The notes under the pieces were generated by a model. That model saw nothing but the letters and a program-made list of their open reading frames with translations, made no database searches and was not told where the DNA came from. A stretch of 64,000 nucleotides of DNA, taken from an uncultured Eubacteriales bacterium (GTDB lineage: Bacteria > Bacillota > Clostridia > Christensenellales > Aristaeellaceae). Positions 1-7,459 of this stretch are shown in pieces. The stretch's first letter is position 1, and every line of letters starts with the position of its first letter. The position numbers and the translations under genes were made by a program. The DNA lies in NCBI GenBank assembly GCA_902790175.1, contig CADAQZ010000001.1, forward strand, positions 1 through 64,000. The letters are read 5' to 3'.

Positions 1-93
1 TGGCGGAGAAGGAGGGATTCGAACCCTCGAGACGCTTTTGACGCCTACACGATTTCCAGTCGTGCGCCCTCGACCAAGCTAGGCGACTTCTCC
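1..93 (-). tRNA. tRNA-Ser (anticodon GGA)
   Basis: The reverse strand folds as a class II tRNA: a 7-bp acceptor stem (GGAGAAG with CTTCTCC), a T-loop GTTCGAATC, an extra-long variable arm and an anticodon loop reading CTGGAAA, so the anticodon is GGA for serine. The discriminator G and the 3' CCA are encoded (positions 4 and 1-3). It is the last gene at this edge; a promoter lies at 148-176. Confidence 0.96.
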
Positions 94-147
94 ACGTATT
101 CAATTGTGCGGTCCGGGAGGGTCAGTCCCGAATCATCAACAGATGAT

Positions 148-176
148 ATTATAGCACAGCGCGGGCGCGATTGCAA
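148..176 (-). promoter_or_regulatory. Promoter of tRNA-Ser
   Basis: On the minus strand TTGCAA (176-171), a 17-bp spacer and a perfect TATAAT (153-148) precede the tRNA by about 55 bp. Nothing else is transcribed leftward from here. Confidence 0.7.
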
Positions 177-290
177 TACCCCGACAGGGAAAATTTATGT
201 GAAATGGACTTTCGGTAAACAGGCGCGGCGATCGGGCGCCGCAGCGCGCGCTGATCAGATTAAAAAAGGTTTAAAATCCGGCGAATCCTA

Positions 291-319
291 GCGACAGCAG
301 GTCCGTTTCGTGTTATAAT
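291..319 (+). promoter_or_regulatory. Promoter of degV-family gene
   Basis: GCGACA (291-296), 17 bp, then TATAAT (314-319) with an extended TGT just upstream; 70 bp before the start codon. The -35 is weak but the extended -10 compensates. Confidence 0.6.
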
Positions 320-388
320 GGGTTATATAAGGGACGTGCGTCGAAAGCGGCGCTGTAATCGTCCGCGCAACCGAGGGAGGGACGAAAT

Positions 389-1261
389 ATGAGCGATTTT
401 GTCATCATGACGGATTCCTCGTGCGATCTGCCGGCTTCGCTGGCCAATGAAATGGAGCTGACCGTGCTGCCGCTTTACGTGGACGTGGACGGCCAGAAAT
501 ACACCAATTACCTGGACGAGCGCGAGATCTCCTTTTCGGAGATCTACGCCAAGCTGCGCACCAAGTGCCCGGCCAAGACCTCGGCGGTCAACACCAACGA
601 CTTCATGGAGCCGATGGAGAACCTGCTGAAGGCCGGAAAGGACGTCCTCTACATCGGCTTCTCCTCCGGCCTCAGCGGCACCTACAACGCCGGCGCAATG
701 GCCGCGCGGGAGCTGTCGGAAAAGTATCCCGAGCGCAAGATCTACACCTGCGATTCGCTGTGCGCCTCGCTGGGCCAGGGCCTGCTGGTGTACCACGCCT
801 GGCAGGAAAAGAAAAAGGGCAGGACGATCGAGGAAGTGCGCGATTTCGTCGAGGACAACAAGCTGCACCTGTGTCACTGGTTCACGATCGACGATCTGAT
901 GTTCCTCAAGCGCGGCGGGCGCGTGTCCGGCGCGACGGCGGTGGTCGGCAGCATGCTGAGCATCAAGCCCGTGATGCACGTGGACAACGAGGGGCACCTG
1001 ATCAAGGTGGACGTCGCGCGCGGGCGCAAGGCCTCCATCAAGGCGCTGGCGGACCGCGCGGAAAAGCTGGGCGTGGACCTGCAGAACCAGACGATCTTCA
1101 TCTCGCACGGCGACTGCATCGACGATGCCAACTACCTGGCGGACATCATGCGCAACCGCTTTAACGTGCGCGACGTGTTGATCAACTACGTCGGCCCGGT
1201 GATCGGCGCGCACTCCGGCCCCGGCACCATCGCGCTGTTCTTCCTGGGAAGAGAGCGCTAA
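389..1261 (+). CDS. DegV family fatty-acid-binding protein
   Basis: A 290-residue protein of the DegV/FakB type. Members bind one fatty acid and, where a FakA kinase exists, present its carboxyl group for phosphorylation. Visible family signatures are the N-terminal TDSSCDLP (residues 8-15), the TS pair near 64-65 and SSGLSGTY (92-99), which line the acyl-carboxylate pocket. Length is normal for the family. A strong GAGGGAGG lies 9 bp before the ATG. It stands alone between its own promoter and a hairpin terminator. No fakA is present in the window, so the partner and exact lipid are inferred only from the family. Confidence 0.93.
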   Translation: MSDFVIMTDSSCDLPASLANEMELTVLPLYVDVDGQKYTNYLDEREISFSEIYAKLRTKCPAKTSAVNTNDFMEPMENLLKAGKDVLYIGFSSGLSGTYNAGAMAARELSEKYPERKIYTCDSLCASLGQGLLVYHAWQEKKKGRTIEEVRDFVEDNKLHLCHWFTIDDLMFLKRGGRVSGATAVVGSMLSIKPVMHVDNEGHLIKVDVARGRKASIKALADRAEKLGVDLQNQTIFISHGDCIDDANYLADIMRNRFNVRDVLINYVGPVIGAHSGPGTIALFFLGRER

Positions 1262-1272
1262 AGAAACAATCG

Positions 1273-1310
1273 GCGGCAGGATATGCCAGGGGGCATATCC
1301 TGCCGCTTTT
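1273..1310 (+). terminator. Intrinsic terminator after degV gene
   Basis: A perfect 15-bp stem (1273-1287 with 1292-1306) with a 4-nt loop followed by TTTT. It lies between degV and trmO and ends only 12 bp before the trmO start codon, so part of the trmO leader is in the hairpin. Confidence 0.85.
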
Positions 1311-1321
1311 CAGAGGTCAAT

Positions 1322-2005
1322 ATGCAGACACTGGATATCATCGCCCACATCCGCACGGACTTCCCCGCCAAGTTCGGCATCCCCCGGCAGAGCGGACTGG
1401 CCGACGCGCTGGAGGGCGCGATCGTGTTCACCGAGAAGTATCGCGACCCGAGCGCGCTGCGGGGCATCGAGGGCTACAGCCACCTGTGGCTGATTTGGCA
1501 GTTCTCCGAATCGGTGACGGAGCGCTTCAGCCCCACCGTGAAGCCGCCGCGCCTGGGCGGGAATCGGCGCGTGGGCGTGTTTGCCACGCGCTCGCCCTTT
1601 CGGCCCAATCCGCTGGGGCTTTCGTGCGTGCGGCTGGAGGGCGTCGATTGGAGCACGCCCCAGGGGCCCGTGCTGCGCGTGCGGGGCGCGGACCTGATGG
1701 ACGGCACGCCGATCTACGACATCAAGCCCTACGTGCCCTACGCGGACTGCCATCCCGAGGCGAGCGGCGGCTTTACCGACGCCATCGACTACCGTCCGCT
1801 GGCCGTGGACTTTCCCCCGCCCCTGCTTTCGGGCATCCCCGAGGGCAAGCGCGCGGCGCTTTTGCAGGTGCTGGAGCAGGACCCGCGTCCCGGGTATCGC
1901 GGCGACGGCGACGAGAAGCGCTACGGCGTGCAGTTCGCCGGCTTCGACGTGCGCTTCACGGTGGACGGGGATACGTTGACGGTCGTCGAGGTCGTGAGGA
2001 TATGA
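1322..2005 (+). CDS. trmO: tRNA (N6-threonylcarbamoyladenosine(37)-N6)-methyltransferase TrmO
   Basis: A 227-residue member of the TsaA/YaeB/TrmO family, which methylates t6A37 in tRNA-Thr using S-adenosylmethionine. The diagnostic stretch RVGVFATRSPFRPNPLG lies at residues 83-99, and the N-terminal pattern (hydrophobic strand, then F-x-IPRQSGL at 18-26) matches the SAM-binding beta-barrel. An upstream in-frame ATG at 1283 falls inside the terminator hairpin and has no ribosome site, so I place the start at 1322, six bases after AGAGGT. A bidirectional terminator follows directly after the stop. Confidence 0.92.
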   Translation: MQTLDIIAHIRTDFPAKFGIPRQSGLADALEGAIVFTEKYRDPSALRGIEGYSHLWLIWQFSESVTERFSPTVKPPRLGGNRRVGVFATRSPFRPNPLGLSCVRLEGVDWSTPQGPVLRVRGADLMDGTPIYDIKPYVPYADCHPEASGGFTDAIDYRPLAVDFPPPLLSGIPEGKRAALLQVLEQDPRPGYRGDGDEKRYGVQFAGFDVRFTVDGDTLTVVEVVRI

Positions 2006-2038
2006 AAAAGCGCCGTCGCGAAACGCGGCGGCGCTTTT
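2006..2038. terminator. Bidirectional terminator between trmO and deoD
   Basis: A GC-rich stem of about 11 bp with an AAA loop, flanked by AAAAA on the left and TTTT on the right, so it can end transcripts from both convergent genes. Confidence 0.85.
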
Positions 2039-2047
2039 GTGCACATT

Positions 2048-2761
2048 TTACGCAATCTCCAGCGCGATCTCCATCATCCTGGTGAACGTAGTCTGCCGGT
2101 CCTCGGCAGGGAGGGCCTCGCCGGTCACGAGGCTGTCGGAGATGGTCAGCAGCGCCAGCGCGTTCTTCCCCGCCGCGGCGGCGTTCAGATAGAGCGCGTA
2201 GGCCTCCATCTCCACGCACAGCGCGCCCAGCTTTTGCAGGATCGGCGCGGCGCTGTAGCCGCCCTGGCCGTAGAACACGTCGCTGGAGTAGATCGGCCCG
2301 GGCACCAGGTGTACGCCCTGCCGCTTCGCGGCGTCCATCGCGGCGTTGAGCATCTCGTAGGAGCCGCAAGGCGACAGCGTGCCGTGGAAGCCGAACTGGT
2401 GGCCGTAGTTGGAGTCGGTGTAGGCGGTCATGCCCGCCACCACGTCGCGCAGCTGCAGCTTGTCGGTCAGCGCGCCGGCGGAGCCGATGCGGATGATGTT
2501 TTCCACGTCGTAGAAGTTGAACAGCTCATAGGAATAGATGCCGATGGAGGGCATGCCCATGCCCGAGGCCATCACGGACACCTTCTTGCCCTTGTATTCG
2601 CCGGTGTAGCCCTGCACGCCGCGCACGTTGTTCACGAGCCGAGCGTTTTCAAGGTACGTCTCGGCGATGAACTTCGAGCGCAGCGGGTCGCCGGGCATCA
2701 GCACGGTGCGGGCGAACGCGCCCTCCGGGGCGTTGATGTGGGGCGTAGGAATCTTGCTCAT
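2048..2761 (-). CDS. deoD: Purine-nucleoside phosphorylase, DeoD type
   Basis: A 237-residue hexameric-type PNP that cleaves purine (deoxy)nucleosides with phosphate to base and (deoxy)ribose-1-phosphate. Phosphate-binding MPGDPLR is at residues 22-28, GSAGAL follows the central strand, and the catalytic SD pair occurs near the C-terminus (TISDS). A TTG six bases upstream is in frame, but it abuts the GGAGGT; the ATG at 2761 has correct spacing. It starts 27 bp after the barstar stop, so it may be co-transcribed with barnase-barstar. It complements the pyrimidine phosphorylase and thymidine kinase elsewhere in the window. Confidence 0.95.
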   Translation of the reverse strand: MSKIPTPHINAPEGAFARTVLMPGDPLRSKFIAETYLENARLVNNVRGVQGYTGEYKGKKVSVMASGMGMPSIGIYSYELFNFYDVENIIRIGSAGALTDKLQLRDVVAGMTAYTDSNYGHQFGFHGTLSPCGSYEMLNAAMDAAKRQGVHLVPGPIYSSDVFYGQGGYSAAPILQKLGALCVEMEAYALYLNAAAAGKNALALLTISDSLVTGEALPAEDRQTTFTRMMEIALEIA

Positions 2762-2788
2762 GCTCAAACCTCCCTGTATGTGTTTCGT

Positions 2789-3037
2789 TCAATCCAGTAA
2801 AACCTGCATGCCGCTGTCGCCGAACACGCGCAGCAGCTTCGCCGCGTAGGCCTCGTTCGCCTCCAGGAAGTCGCCGGCGCTCTCGATCACCACCAGCTCG
2901 CGCTCCCTTCGCTCGCCCAGGCAGTCGGCCAGGGCGTCCAGGTTGCCGCCGTAGTAATCCGGCAGCGACAGCTTTTCCTTCAACTCCGCGTGCAGCGCGG
3001 CGCGGCTTTCCATCTGCTTTCCGTTCAAGATGATCAT
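2789..3037 (-). CDS. Barstar-family ribonuclease inhibitor
   Basis: An 82-residue cytoplasmic protein of the barstar fold. The barnase-binding helix is recognisable as YYGGNLDALADCL (residues 28-40), with the two acidic residues D34 and D38 corresponding to the pair that plugs the RNase active site in Bacillus barstar. Its ATG overlaps the TGA of the upstream RNase gene (ATGA), implying translational coupling so that inhibitor is always made with toxin. Family function is well established; binding to this particular RNase is inferred from the overlap. Confidence 0.93.
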   Translation of the reverse strand: MIILNGKQMESRAALHAELKEKLSLPDYYGGNLDALADCLGERRERELVVIESAGDFLEANEAYAAKLLRVFGDSGMQVLLD

Positions 3038-3573
3038 TTCATGTCCTCCGGAAACATCTCGGTAAAGGTCTGGTAGTGGTCGTCGGTGTAGTAGTAGAGG
3101 CCGTCGTTTGAGAACAGCACGCGCTGCGCGCCGCGCTTCTTGCCCTTGTAGTTGGCGTCGCACTCAAACCACTTGCGGCCCTTCCTGTCGGGCAGCTGGC
3201 CCTCGTAGTTCCCGAAGCGGTCGCCGCCGATGCTCTTGCCCGGGGCCACCTCGCCCACGTAGTTGTAGCGGCTGTCCCAGCCCAAGTCTTTGGCCTCGGC
3301 CTTGGTGATGAAGTTCTCCGGCAGTTCGCCGTATATAGACAGGTAGTTGACGATCTGCTGCGGGTCCGTGACGGGGAGCTCAAACTCGACTTCGGTCTGT
3401 TTGTCCTCGTCGCCATTGTAGACTTCAGTCTGTTCTTCCGTCTCGACGTCCTCCAGGCCATAGAGGCCGCGCAGCAGGTCTCGCCAGTCCTCCGCGGCGG
3501 CGACCGTCAGCGCCGAAAGCGCCAGCAGCGCCGCCAACAACAGCCCCAGCAGCCGCCTGGCATGTCCGTGCAT
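3034..3573 (-). CDS. Secreted barnase-family ribonuclease
   Basis: A 179-residue guanyl-type extracellular RNase. Residues 1-27 form a signal peptide (HARR then a Leu/Ala core, ending AAAE). After an acidic linker of about 45 residues, the barnase domain runs from about 83 to 176 and keeps the catalytic set: E137 (general base), R147, R151 and H166 in DHYQTF. The start at 3573 was chosen because GGGGAG lies 9 bases upstream and the signal peptide begins there; longer in-frame extensions lack a ribosome site. The acidic linker holds two copies of QTEV (48-51, 59-62) encoded by a dispersed DNA repeat. Confidence 0.94.
   Translation of the reverse strand: MHGHARRLLGLLLAALLALSALTVAAAEDWRDLLRGLYGLEDVETEEQTEVYNGDEDKQTEVEFELPVTDPQQIVNYLSIYGELPENFITKAEAKDLGWDSRYNYVGEVAPGKSIGGDRFGNYEGQLPDRKGRKWFECDANYKGKKRGAQRVLFSNDGLYYYTDDHYQTFTEMFPEDMK
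3388..3434 (-). repeat. Two copies of the AACARACCGAMGTC repeat inside the barnase gene
   Basis: On the minus strand AAACAGACCGAAGTC (3402-3388) and AACAGACTGAAGTC (3434-3421) lie 18 bp apart in the linker-coding part of the RNase gene. Both read as QTEV. Related copies occur at 6577, 7382, 5009, 8529, 47309, 50590 and 56437. Confidence 0.75.
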
Positions 3574-3619
3574 CGTATCACTCCCCTGCTTTGGCAGCCT
3601 TTTTCGCCGCCAAAAGCGC

Positions 3620-3805
3620 TCATTTCCTTCGGTATTGCCGCTTGCGCGCGCCCTTCGCGGCATGGATGCCATAGAGCGAAGCGCTGCTCGCGTTCGCGGC
3701 GTCGTCCATCGGCAGCGCGGGCATCAGCCCGGTGCACTCCGTGCAGGACGCCACGTCCGGGATCTCCCGAAGGGCATCGTCCCGGTCCTGTTCCTCAGGC
3801 TTCAC
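3620..3805 (-). CDS. Small conserved protein with CxxC motif
   Basis: A 61-residue protein starting at GTG with a strong GGGAGGTG six bases upstream. The core IPDVASCTECTGLMPALP (about 15-32) has a CTEC pair that could bind a metal or form a disulfide; the C-terminus is strongly basic. I recall similar short proteins in Clostridia but know no function. It is first in the putative transcript leading to barnase, barstar and perhaps deoD, with 46 bp between its stop and the RNase start, and has its own promoter at 3858-3886. Confidence 0.72.
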   Translation of the reverse strand: MKPEEQDRDDALREIPDVASCTECTGLMPALPMDDAANASSASLYGIHAAKGARKRQYRRK

Positions 3806-3857
3806 GCGATCACCTCCCGCGGACAGTCTGCCCGGAAGCGTCGCGCGCTATAACCAT

Positions 3858-3886
3858 ATTTTAACCGAAACCGCCGCCTTCGTCAA
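3858..3886 (-). promoter_or_regulatory. Promoter of the small protein-barnase-barstar transcript
   Basis: Minus-strand TTGACG (3886-3881), 17 bp, TAAAAT (3863-3858), about 55 bp before the GTG at 3805. Confidence 0.7.
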
Positions 3887-3960
3887 CCCGCCACGGCGGT
3901 TTTCGGGCGCGTTATTACGGTTTTTGAGCATTTCATGGGCGGTTTTTGACCGACGCGCCC

Positions 3961-3989
3961 TTGAACGCGGGCCGTAACTATGATATAAT
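3961..3989 (+). promoter_or_regulatory. Promoter of the XpaC-like gene
   Basis: TTGAAC (3961-3966), 17 bp, TATAAT (3984-3989) with an upstream TG; 22 bp before the start codon, so the leader is very short. Confidence 0.8.
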
Positions 3990-4011
3990 GCGTGCCATGA
4001 GGTGTTAAACG

Positions 4012-5001
4012 ATGTCCAAGAGAAGATACGGCAACAATATACGCATCCCGGACGATCCGCCCAGCAGCCCCGGCTTCGTGGGGATCATCATACTCTTCGC
4101 GATCCCGGAGCTGTTCACCAAGCTGATCGGCGGCTATCTGCTCTACAAGCGCATCCACAATGAAACGACGCGCCGGCGCTACCAGACGTATCGCCGCTAC
4201 GCCAGCGCCATCGCGGATCGCGCCACCGTGAGCATCCGCGGCCTGGCGGCGGAGATGGGGCGCTCCACCGGCGACGTGCTCAGCGATCTGCAGACCATGA
4301 TCGACGAGGGCATGATCGGCGGCAACGCCTACATCGACCGCAGCCACATGACGCTGTACATGGACGCCAGCGAGCGCGACACCGTGGAGACGGAGTTCGT
4401 CAACCCGGTCGTGAACGTGTTTGTGAACGCGGACAGCCGCGCCCAGACCGTAGCCGAGGCGAAGGCCTCGCAGGCCTCGAAGGCCTCGCAGGCCCGCAAG
4501 GACGCCGAGGAGAAGGCGGCCGAGCCCAAGCACGCCAGGCCCGAGCCCGTGAAGAACGACCTGGACAGCGAAAACCTCGAAGAGAAGCTGCGCGAGATCC
4601 GCCAGCTGAACGACGAGATCGAGGATCGCGCGGTTTCCGACCGCATCGACCGCATCGGCGAGCTGACGGCCAGCATCTTCCGCGTGGTGCGCGAAAAGCC
4701 CGAGCACGCCGAGGAAGTGCGCAAGTTCATGAACTACTACCTGCCCACCACCCTCAAGCTGCTCAAATCCTACAGCCTGATGGAGAAGCAGAGCTACCAG
4801 GGCGAGAACATCCAGGCCTCCCGCAAGAAGATCGAGTCCGTGCTGGACACGCTGACCCACGCCTTTGAGCAGCAGCAGGACCGCCTGTTCAAGACTGAGG
4901 CGCTGGACGTGGAGACCGACATCAGCGTGCTGGAGACCATGATGGCCAGCGACGGCCTGCTGGGTAACCAGAGCGAGCTCCGCGCGGGCGGCGGACACTG
5001 A
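4012..5001 (+). CDS. XpaC-like 5-bromo-4-chloroindolyl phosphate hydrolysis family protein
   Basis: A 329-residue membrane-anchored protein. A hydrophobic segment at about 21-45 is followed by a winged-helix-like region (about 60-118), a Ala/Lys/Glu-rich linker and a C-terminal helical domain (about 185-310) matching the XpaC family, which is usually partnered with TelA in tellurite/toxic-anion resistance loci. No telA lies in this window. The molecular function of XpaC proteins is unproven despite the family name. GAGGTG precedes the ATG by 8 bases, and a terminator follows the stop. Confidence 0.8.
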   Translation: MSKRRYGNNIRIPDDPPSSPGFVGIIILFAIPELFTKLIGGYLLYKRIHNETTRRRYQTYRRYASAIADRATVSIRGLAAEMGRSTGDVLSDLQTMIDEGMIGGNAYIDRSHMTLYMDASERDTVETEFVNPVVNVFVNADSRAQTVAEAKASQASKASQARKDAEEKAAEPKHARPEPVKNDLDSENLEEKLREIRQLNDEIEDRAVSDRIDRIGELTASIFRVVREKPEHAEEVRKFMNYYLPTTLKLLKSYSLMEKQSYQGENIQASRKKIESVLDTLTHAFEQQQDRLFKTEALDVETDISVLETMMASDGLLGNQSELRAGGGH

Positions 5002-5008
5002 TAAACAA

Positions 5009-5020
5009 ACCGACGTCGGT
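5009..5020. repeat. Perfect 12-bp palindrome ACCGACGTCGGT
   Basis: A non-coding copy of the AACAAACCGACGTCGGTA form of the dispersed repeat, located 7 bp after the XpaC stop and before its terminator. Confidence 0.7.
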
Positions 5021-5029
5021 ATATAAACG

Positions 5030-5060
5030 GGGGACGGCAAACGCCGTCCCCTGTTATATA
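5030..5060 (+). terminator. Terminator of the XpaC-like gene
   Basis: A perfect 9-bp stem GGGGACGGC/GCCGTCCCC with loop AAAC, followed by a T/A-rich tract. Confidence 0.75.
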
Positions 5061-5075
5061 TATTCAGTGATGTCA

Positions 5076-5168
5076 AAAGATCCTTCGACTTCACTGGCGC
5101 TCCGCTCAGGATGACTTTTCGGCGGGCTGTCATTCTGAGCGAAGGCGCAGCCGAAGTCGAAGAATCTT
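5076..5168. repeat. REP-like inverted repeat, family A copy 1
   Basis: Opposed arms AAAGATCCTTCGACTTC...CTCAGGATGAC and TCATTCTGAGC...GAAGTCGAAGAATCTT form a long imperfect hairpin between convergent genes. Five other full copies are at 19388, 33968, 45602, 49663 and 56326. Confidence 0.8.
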
Positions 5169-5175
5169 GCTCATT

Positions 5176-6690
5176 TTATTCAAACCAGTCGATGGGCTGG
5201 TTCGCGTAGTCGCCCACGTTGAAGGCCCAGTCGGTGAGGAAGGCCTCCCAGGATTGGCCGGTGGCGGCGTCCAGCGCGGCGACGAGGTCTATCTCCGTCA
5301 GCACATGCTCTTCGATCCCCATTTCGTAGAAGCTCCTGAGCCCCGCCAGCAGGTTTTCCAGGCCCATGGCCTGGCGCAGCTCGTGCAGCACCACCGCGCC
5401 GCGCTGGAGCACCACGATGTCGTACTCGCGCGCGTTGAACAGCGAAGCGTCGCTGGTCAGGCGCAGGCCGCCGGGCACGGTCTGCTGTAGCGCGGGCACC
5501 CACTCGCGGTTGACGGCCTTCAGGAACGCCTCGCGGCCCTCCGCTTCCTCCAGCAGTAGATATGCGATATACTCCCCGATCGCGTCGCTGAGCCAGGCGT
5601 CGGCCACCGGCTCCGCCGTGGAGGCCTGGCCGAAGTACTGCCGCGCCACGGCGGCGCGCAGGCGCATGGCGAGCGCGTCGGCGTTTTTCGCGCGAAACAG
5701 GTCGCTAGAGACCCACACCGCGCCGGGGTACTCCAGCGCGCCCAGCGGGTAGTCGCTCTGTGCGATGTCCAGCTTGCTGTACGGGAACGGACCGAACCAT
5801 TCCTCGCAGCGCTCCACGGCGTTTGCGGCCAGATCGGCGGCGCGGGAGGCCGTGCCGCGGGCGTTCGATAGCACGCGCACCGTGACGCCGGAGGTCGTCT
5901 TGCGTTCGATCACCCGCCAGCGCCTGCCGAACGAGAGCGCCATCTCGCGCACGTTTTTGGCGGCAACGCGCCACGTGACCGCCTCGCCCGACGCCTCGCC
6001 GCGCTCGATTTCGCCCGTTCCGGCGAGGTCGTAGCCCGCAGGCAGCGTCAGAATCGCGTCGAAGTCCATCGGATCCGCGTAGAGCCAGCGCGTGTGCGGC
6101 AGCGGCTTTTTGAGGATGAAATCCCCGTGGTTCGCGTCGTACACGCCGGGGATGAAGCAGAACGCGCTCAGCCGAACATCCGTGTCGCCGACGCCCTGAA
6201 ACGCGCCACAGCGCATCAGCAGCAGGTAGTAGTCGAACTCAAAGGCGCATTGTGCGCCGGGGGCGAGGTCGCAGTCCACGCGCAGGACCATCTCCTGTTC
6301 GCCCTGAAAGCCGAACCCGGTCGGTTTTCTGTCGCAGCGCACGTCGAGCAGGTCCACCCCCGCGGGGGCGTAGCCCGCGAAAAACACCTTCTCCAGGTCG
6401 TCCGACTCGTACATCAGCGCGCTCTCGCGGCGAAACATGTTGCCCGCGCAGTAGAACGACACGCTCTGCAAGCGCCCCGCCGATGGGTTGGTATAGATGA
6501 GGCGCTGCGTGATGCGCAGCGCCTGTTGATCGGCCAGGTATTCCATCGTGAGTTCGCAGCGGTTGCGCGCGGAAGCGACTTCGGTCTGTTCCTCGGCCAG
6601 CGCGCTGATCAGCGCGCTGAACACCACGCCGCCCGCCAACAGCACCGCCAGGGCGATGGCCAGGATGCGAACGAGCTTCTTGTTCCTCAT
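5176..6690 (-). CDS. M1 (gluzincin) peptidase-like protein, probably catalytically inactive
   Basis: A 504-residue protein with an N-terminal membrane anchor or signal (residues 8-32). The fold is that of M1 aminopeptidases: an all-beta N-domain, then GALEYPG (317-323), the counterpart of the GAMEN exopeptidase loop. Where active enzymes have HExxH-W the sequence reads RAAVARQYFG (345-354), so both zinc histidines and the catalytic Glu are lost; only the third-ligand Glu (E373 in IGEYIAYL) remains. It is last in an operon with two signal peptidases, 10 bp after lepB. A QTEV repeat copy is at 35-38, just after the hydrophobic segment. A binding or chaperone role is a guess. Confidence 0.8.
   Translation of the reverse strand: MRNKKLVRILAIALAVLLAGGVVFSALISALAEEQTEVASARNRCELTMEYLADQQALRITQRLIYTNPSAGRLQSVSFYCAGNMFRRESALMYESDDLEKVFFAGYAPAGVDLLDVRCDRKPTGFGFQGEQEMVLRVDCDLAPGAQCAFEFDYYLLLMRCGAFQGVGDTDVRLSAFCFIPGVYDANHGDFILKKPLPHTRWLYADPMDFDAILTLPAGYDLAGTGEIERGEASGEAVTWRVAAKNVREMALSFGRRWRVIERKTTSGVTVRVLSNARGTASRAADLAANAVERCEEWFGPFPYSKLDIAQSDYPLGALEYPGAVWVSSDLFRAKNADALAMRLRAAVARQYFGQASTAEPVADAWLSDAIGEYIAYLLLEEAEGREAFLKAVNREWVPALQQTVPGGLRLTSDASLFNAREYDIVVLQRGAVVLHELRQAMGLENLLAGLRSFYEMGIEEHVLTEIDLVAALDAATGQSWEAFLTDWAFNVGDYANQPIDWFE
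6577..6590 (-). repeat. AACARACCGAMGTC repeat in the M1-like gene
   Basis: Minus-strand AACAGACCGAAGTC, in frame as EEQTEV immediately after the signal/anchor segment. Confidence 0.7.
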
Positions 6691-6700
6691 AGACGCGCCC

Positions 6701-7435
6701 TCACTTCACGCCGCGGATCTTGCCCAGCGGCCAGATGACCTCACGCACGTGGCCCACGATGTCCTTCTTGGAGATGGGGCCGACGTTGTTGGCGTCGTTG
6801 CCGTCGTTGCCGTCGCCGCCCTCGACGTCCGGGCCGTTCCAGTCGCGGGAGTCGTGGCTGTTGTAGCGGTTATCGCCCACGACAAAGTACTCGTCCTCGC
6901 CCAGCGTGTAAGCCTCGTAGTCGAAGGGGCTGGCGCTGACGAAGAACTCGGCGAAGCGCTCGTCCAGCACCTCGTCTACCGTCTCGCCGTCCTGCTCGTA
7001 GAGCACGTGCGTCACGCCGCGCTCGCACTTGATCGTGTCGCCCGGCACGGCTACGACGCGCTTGACGAAGTACTCGCGGGTCTTGAGGATGCCGAGGTTG
7101 AACCAGTCGTGCCAGCGGTTCGGGTAGTGGCAGATGACCACGTCGTCGCGGTGCACGTCGCCGAAGCGCACGTCGGCCACCGTGACGAACAGGCGCTCGC
7201 CGTTGGCCAGCGTGTCGTTCATCGAGGAGCCGTCCACGCGGATGATGCGGAACAGGAAGGACTGGATCACCACCACGATCAGCACCGCCGACACCAGCGC
7301 CACCAGCCACTCGCGCGCCTCCTTCTTGACCTTCTTCTTGCGCGCGGTCACCTTGTCCTCGATCTCCGTGATCTGTTTTTCGACTTCGGTCTGTTTTTCG
7401 CCGTTCTCCAGCGGCTTGCCGTTGTTTTCGTCCAT
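6701..7435 (-). CDS. lepB: Signal peptidase I
   Basis: A 244-residue type I signal peptidase that removes signal peptides on the outer face of the membrane. One N-terminal membrane segment (43-62) is followed by the catalytic dyad: S71 in GSSMNDTL and K125 in YFVKRVVAVPGD; the GDNR box is near 194. The ATG at 7435 is used rather than an in-frame GTG that overlaps the GAGGAG ribosome site. Two oddities: a QTEV repeat copy at 15-18 in the charged cytoplasmic tail and a Gly/Asp/Asn-rich insertion (about 208-222) before the last strand. It is the third gene of the DUF951-lepB-lepB-M1 operon. Confidence 0.95.
   Translation of the reverse strand: MDENNGKPLENGEKQTEVEKQITEIEDKVTARKKKVKKEAREWLVALVSAVLIVVVIQSFLFRIIRVDGSSMNDTLANGERLFVTVADVRFGDVHRDDVVICHYPNRWHDWFNLGILKTREYFVKRVVAVPGDTIKCERGVTHVLYEQDGETVDEVLDERFAEFFVSASPFDYEAYTLGEDEYFVVGDNRYNSHDSRDWNGPDVEGGDGNDGNDANNVGPISKKDIVGHVREVIWPLGKIRGVK
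7382..7396 (-). repeat. AACARACCGAMGTC repeat in lepB
   Basis: Minus-strand AAACAGACCGAAGTC, in frame as KQTEV in the cytoplasmic tail of signal peptidase I. Confidence 0.7.
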
Positions 7436-7459
7436 TTTCGTTCTCCTCACATTGATAGG

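Noticed and set aside
323..1213. Long ORFs antisense to degV, trmO, uvrA, uvrB, rnr and the topoisomerase genes (up to 1139 codons)
   Set aside because: They are mirror frames of conserved genes in GC-rich DNA, rich in Arg/Ala/His/Val, with no ribosome sites and no family signatures.
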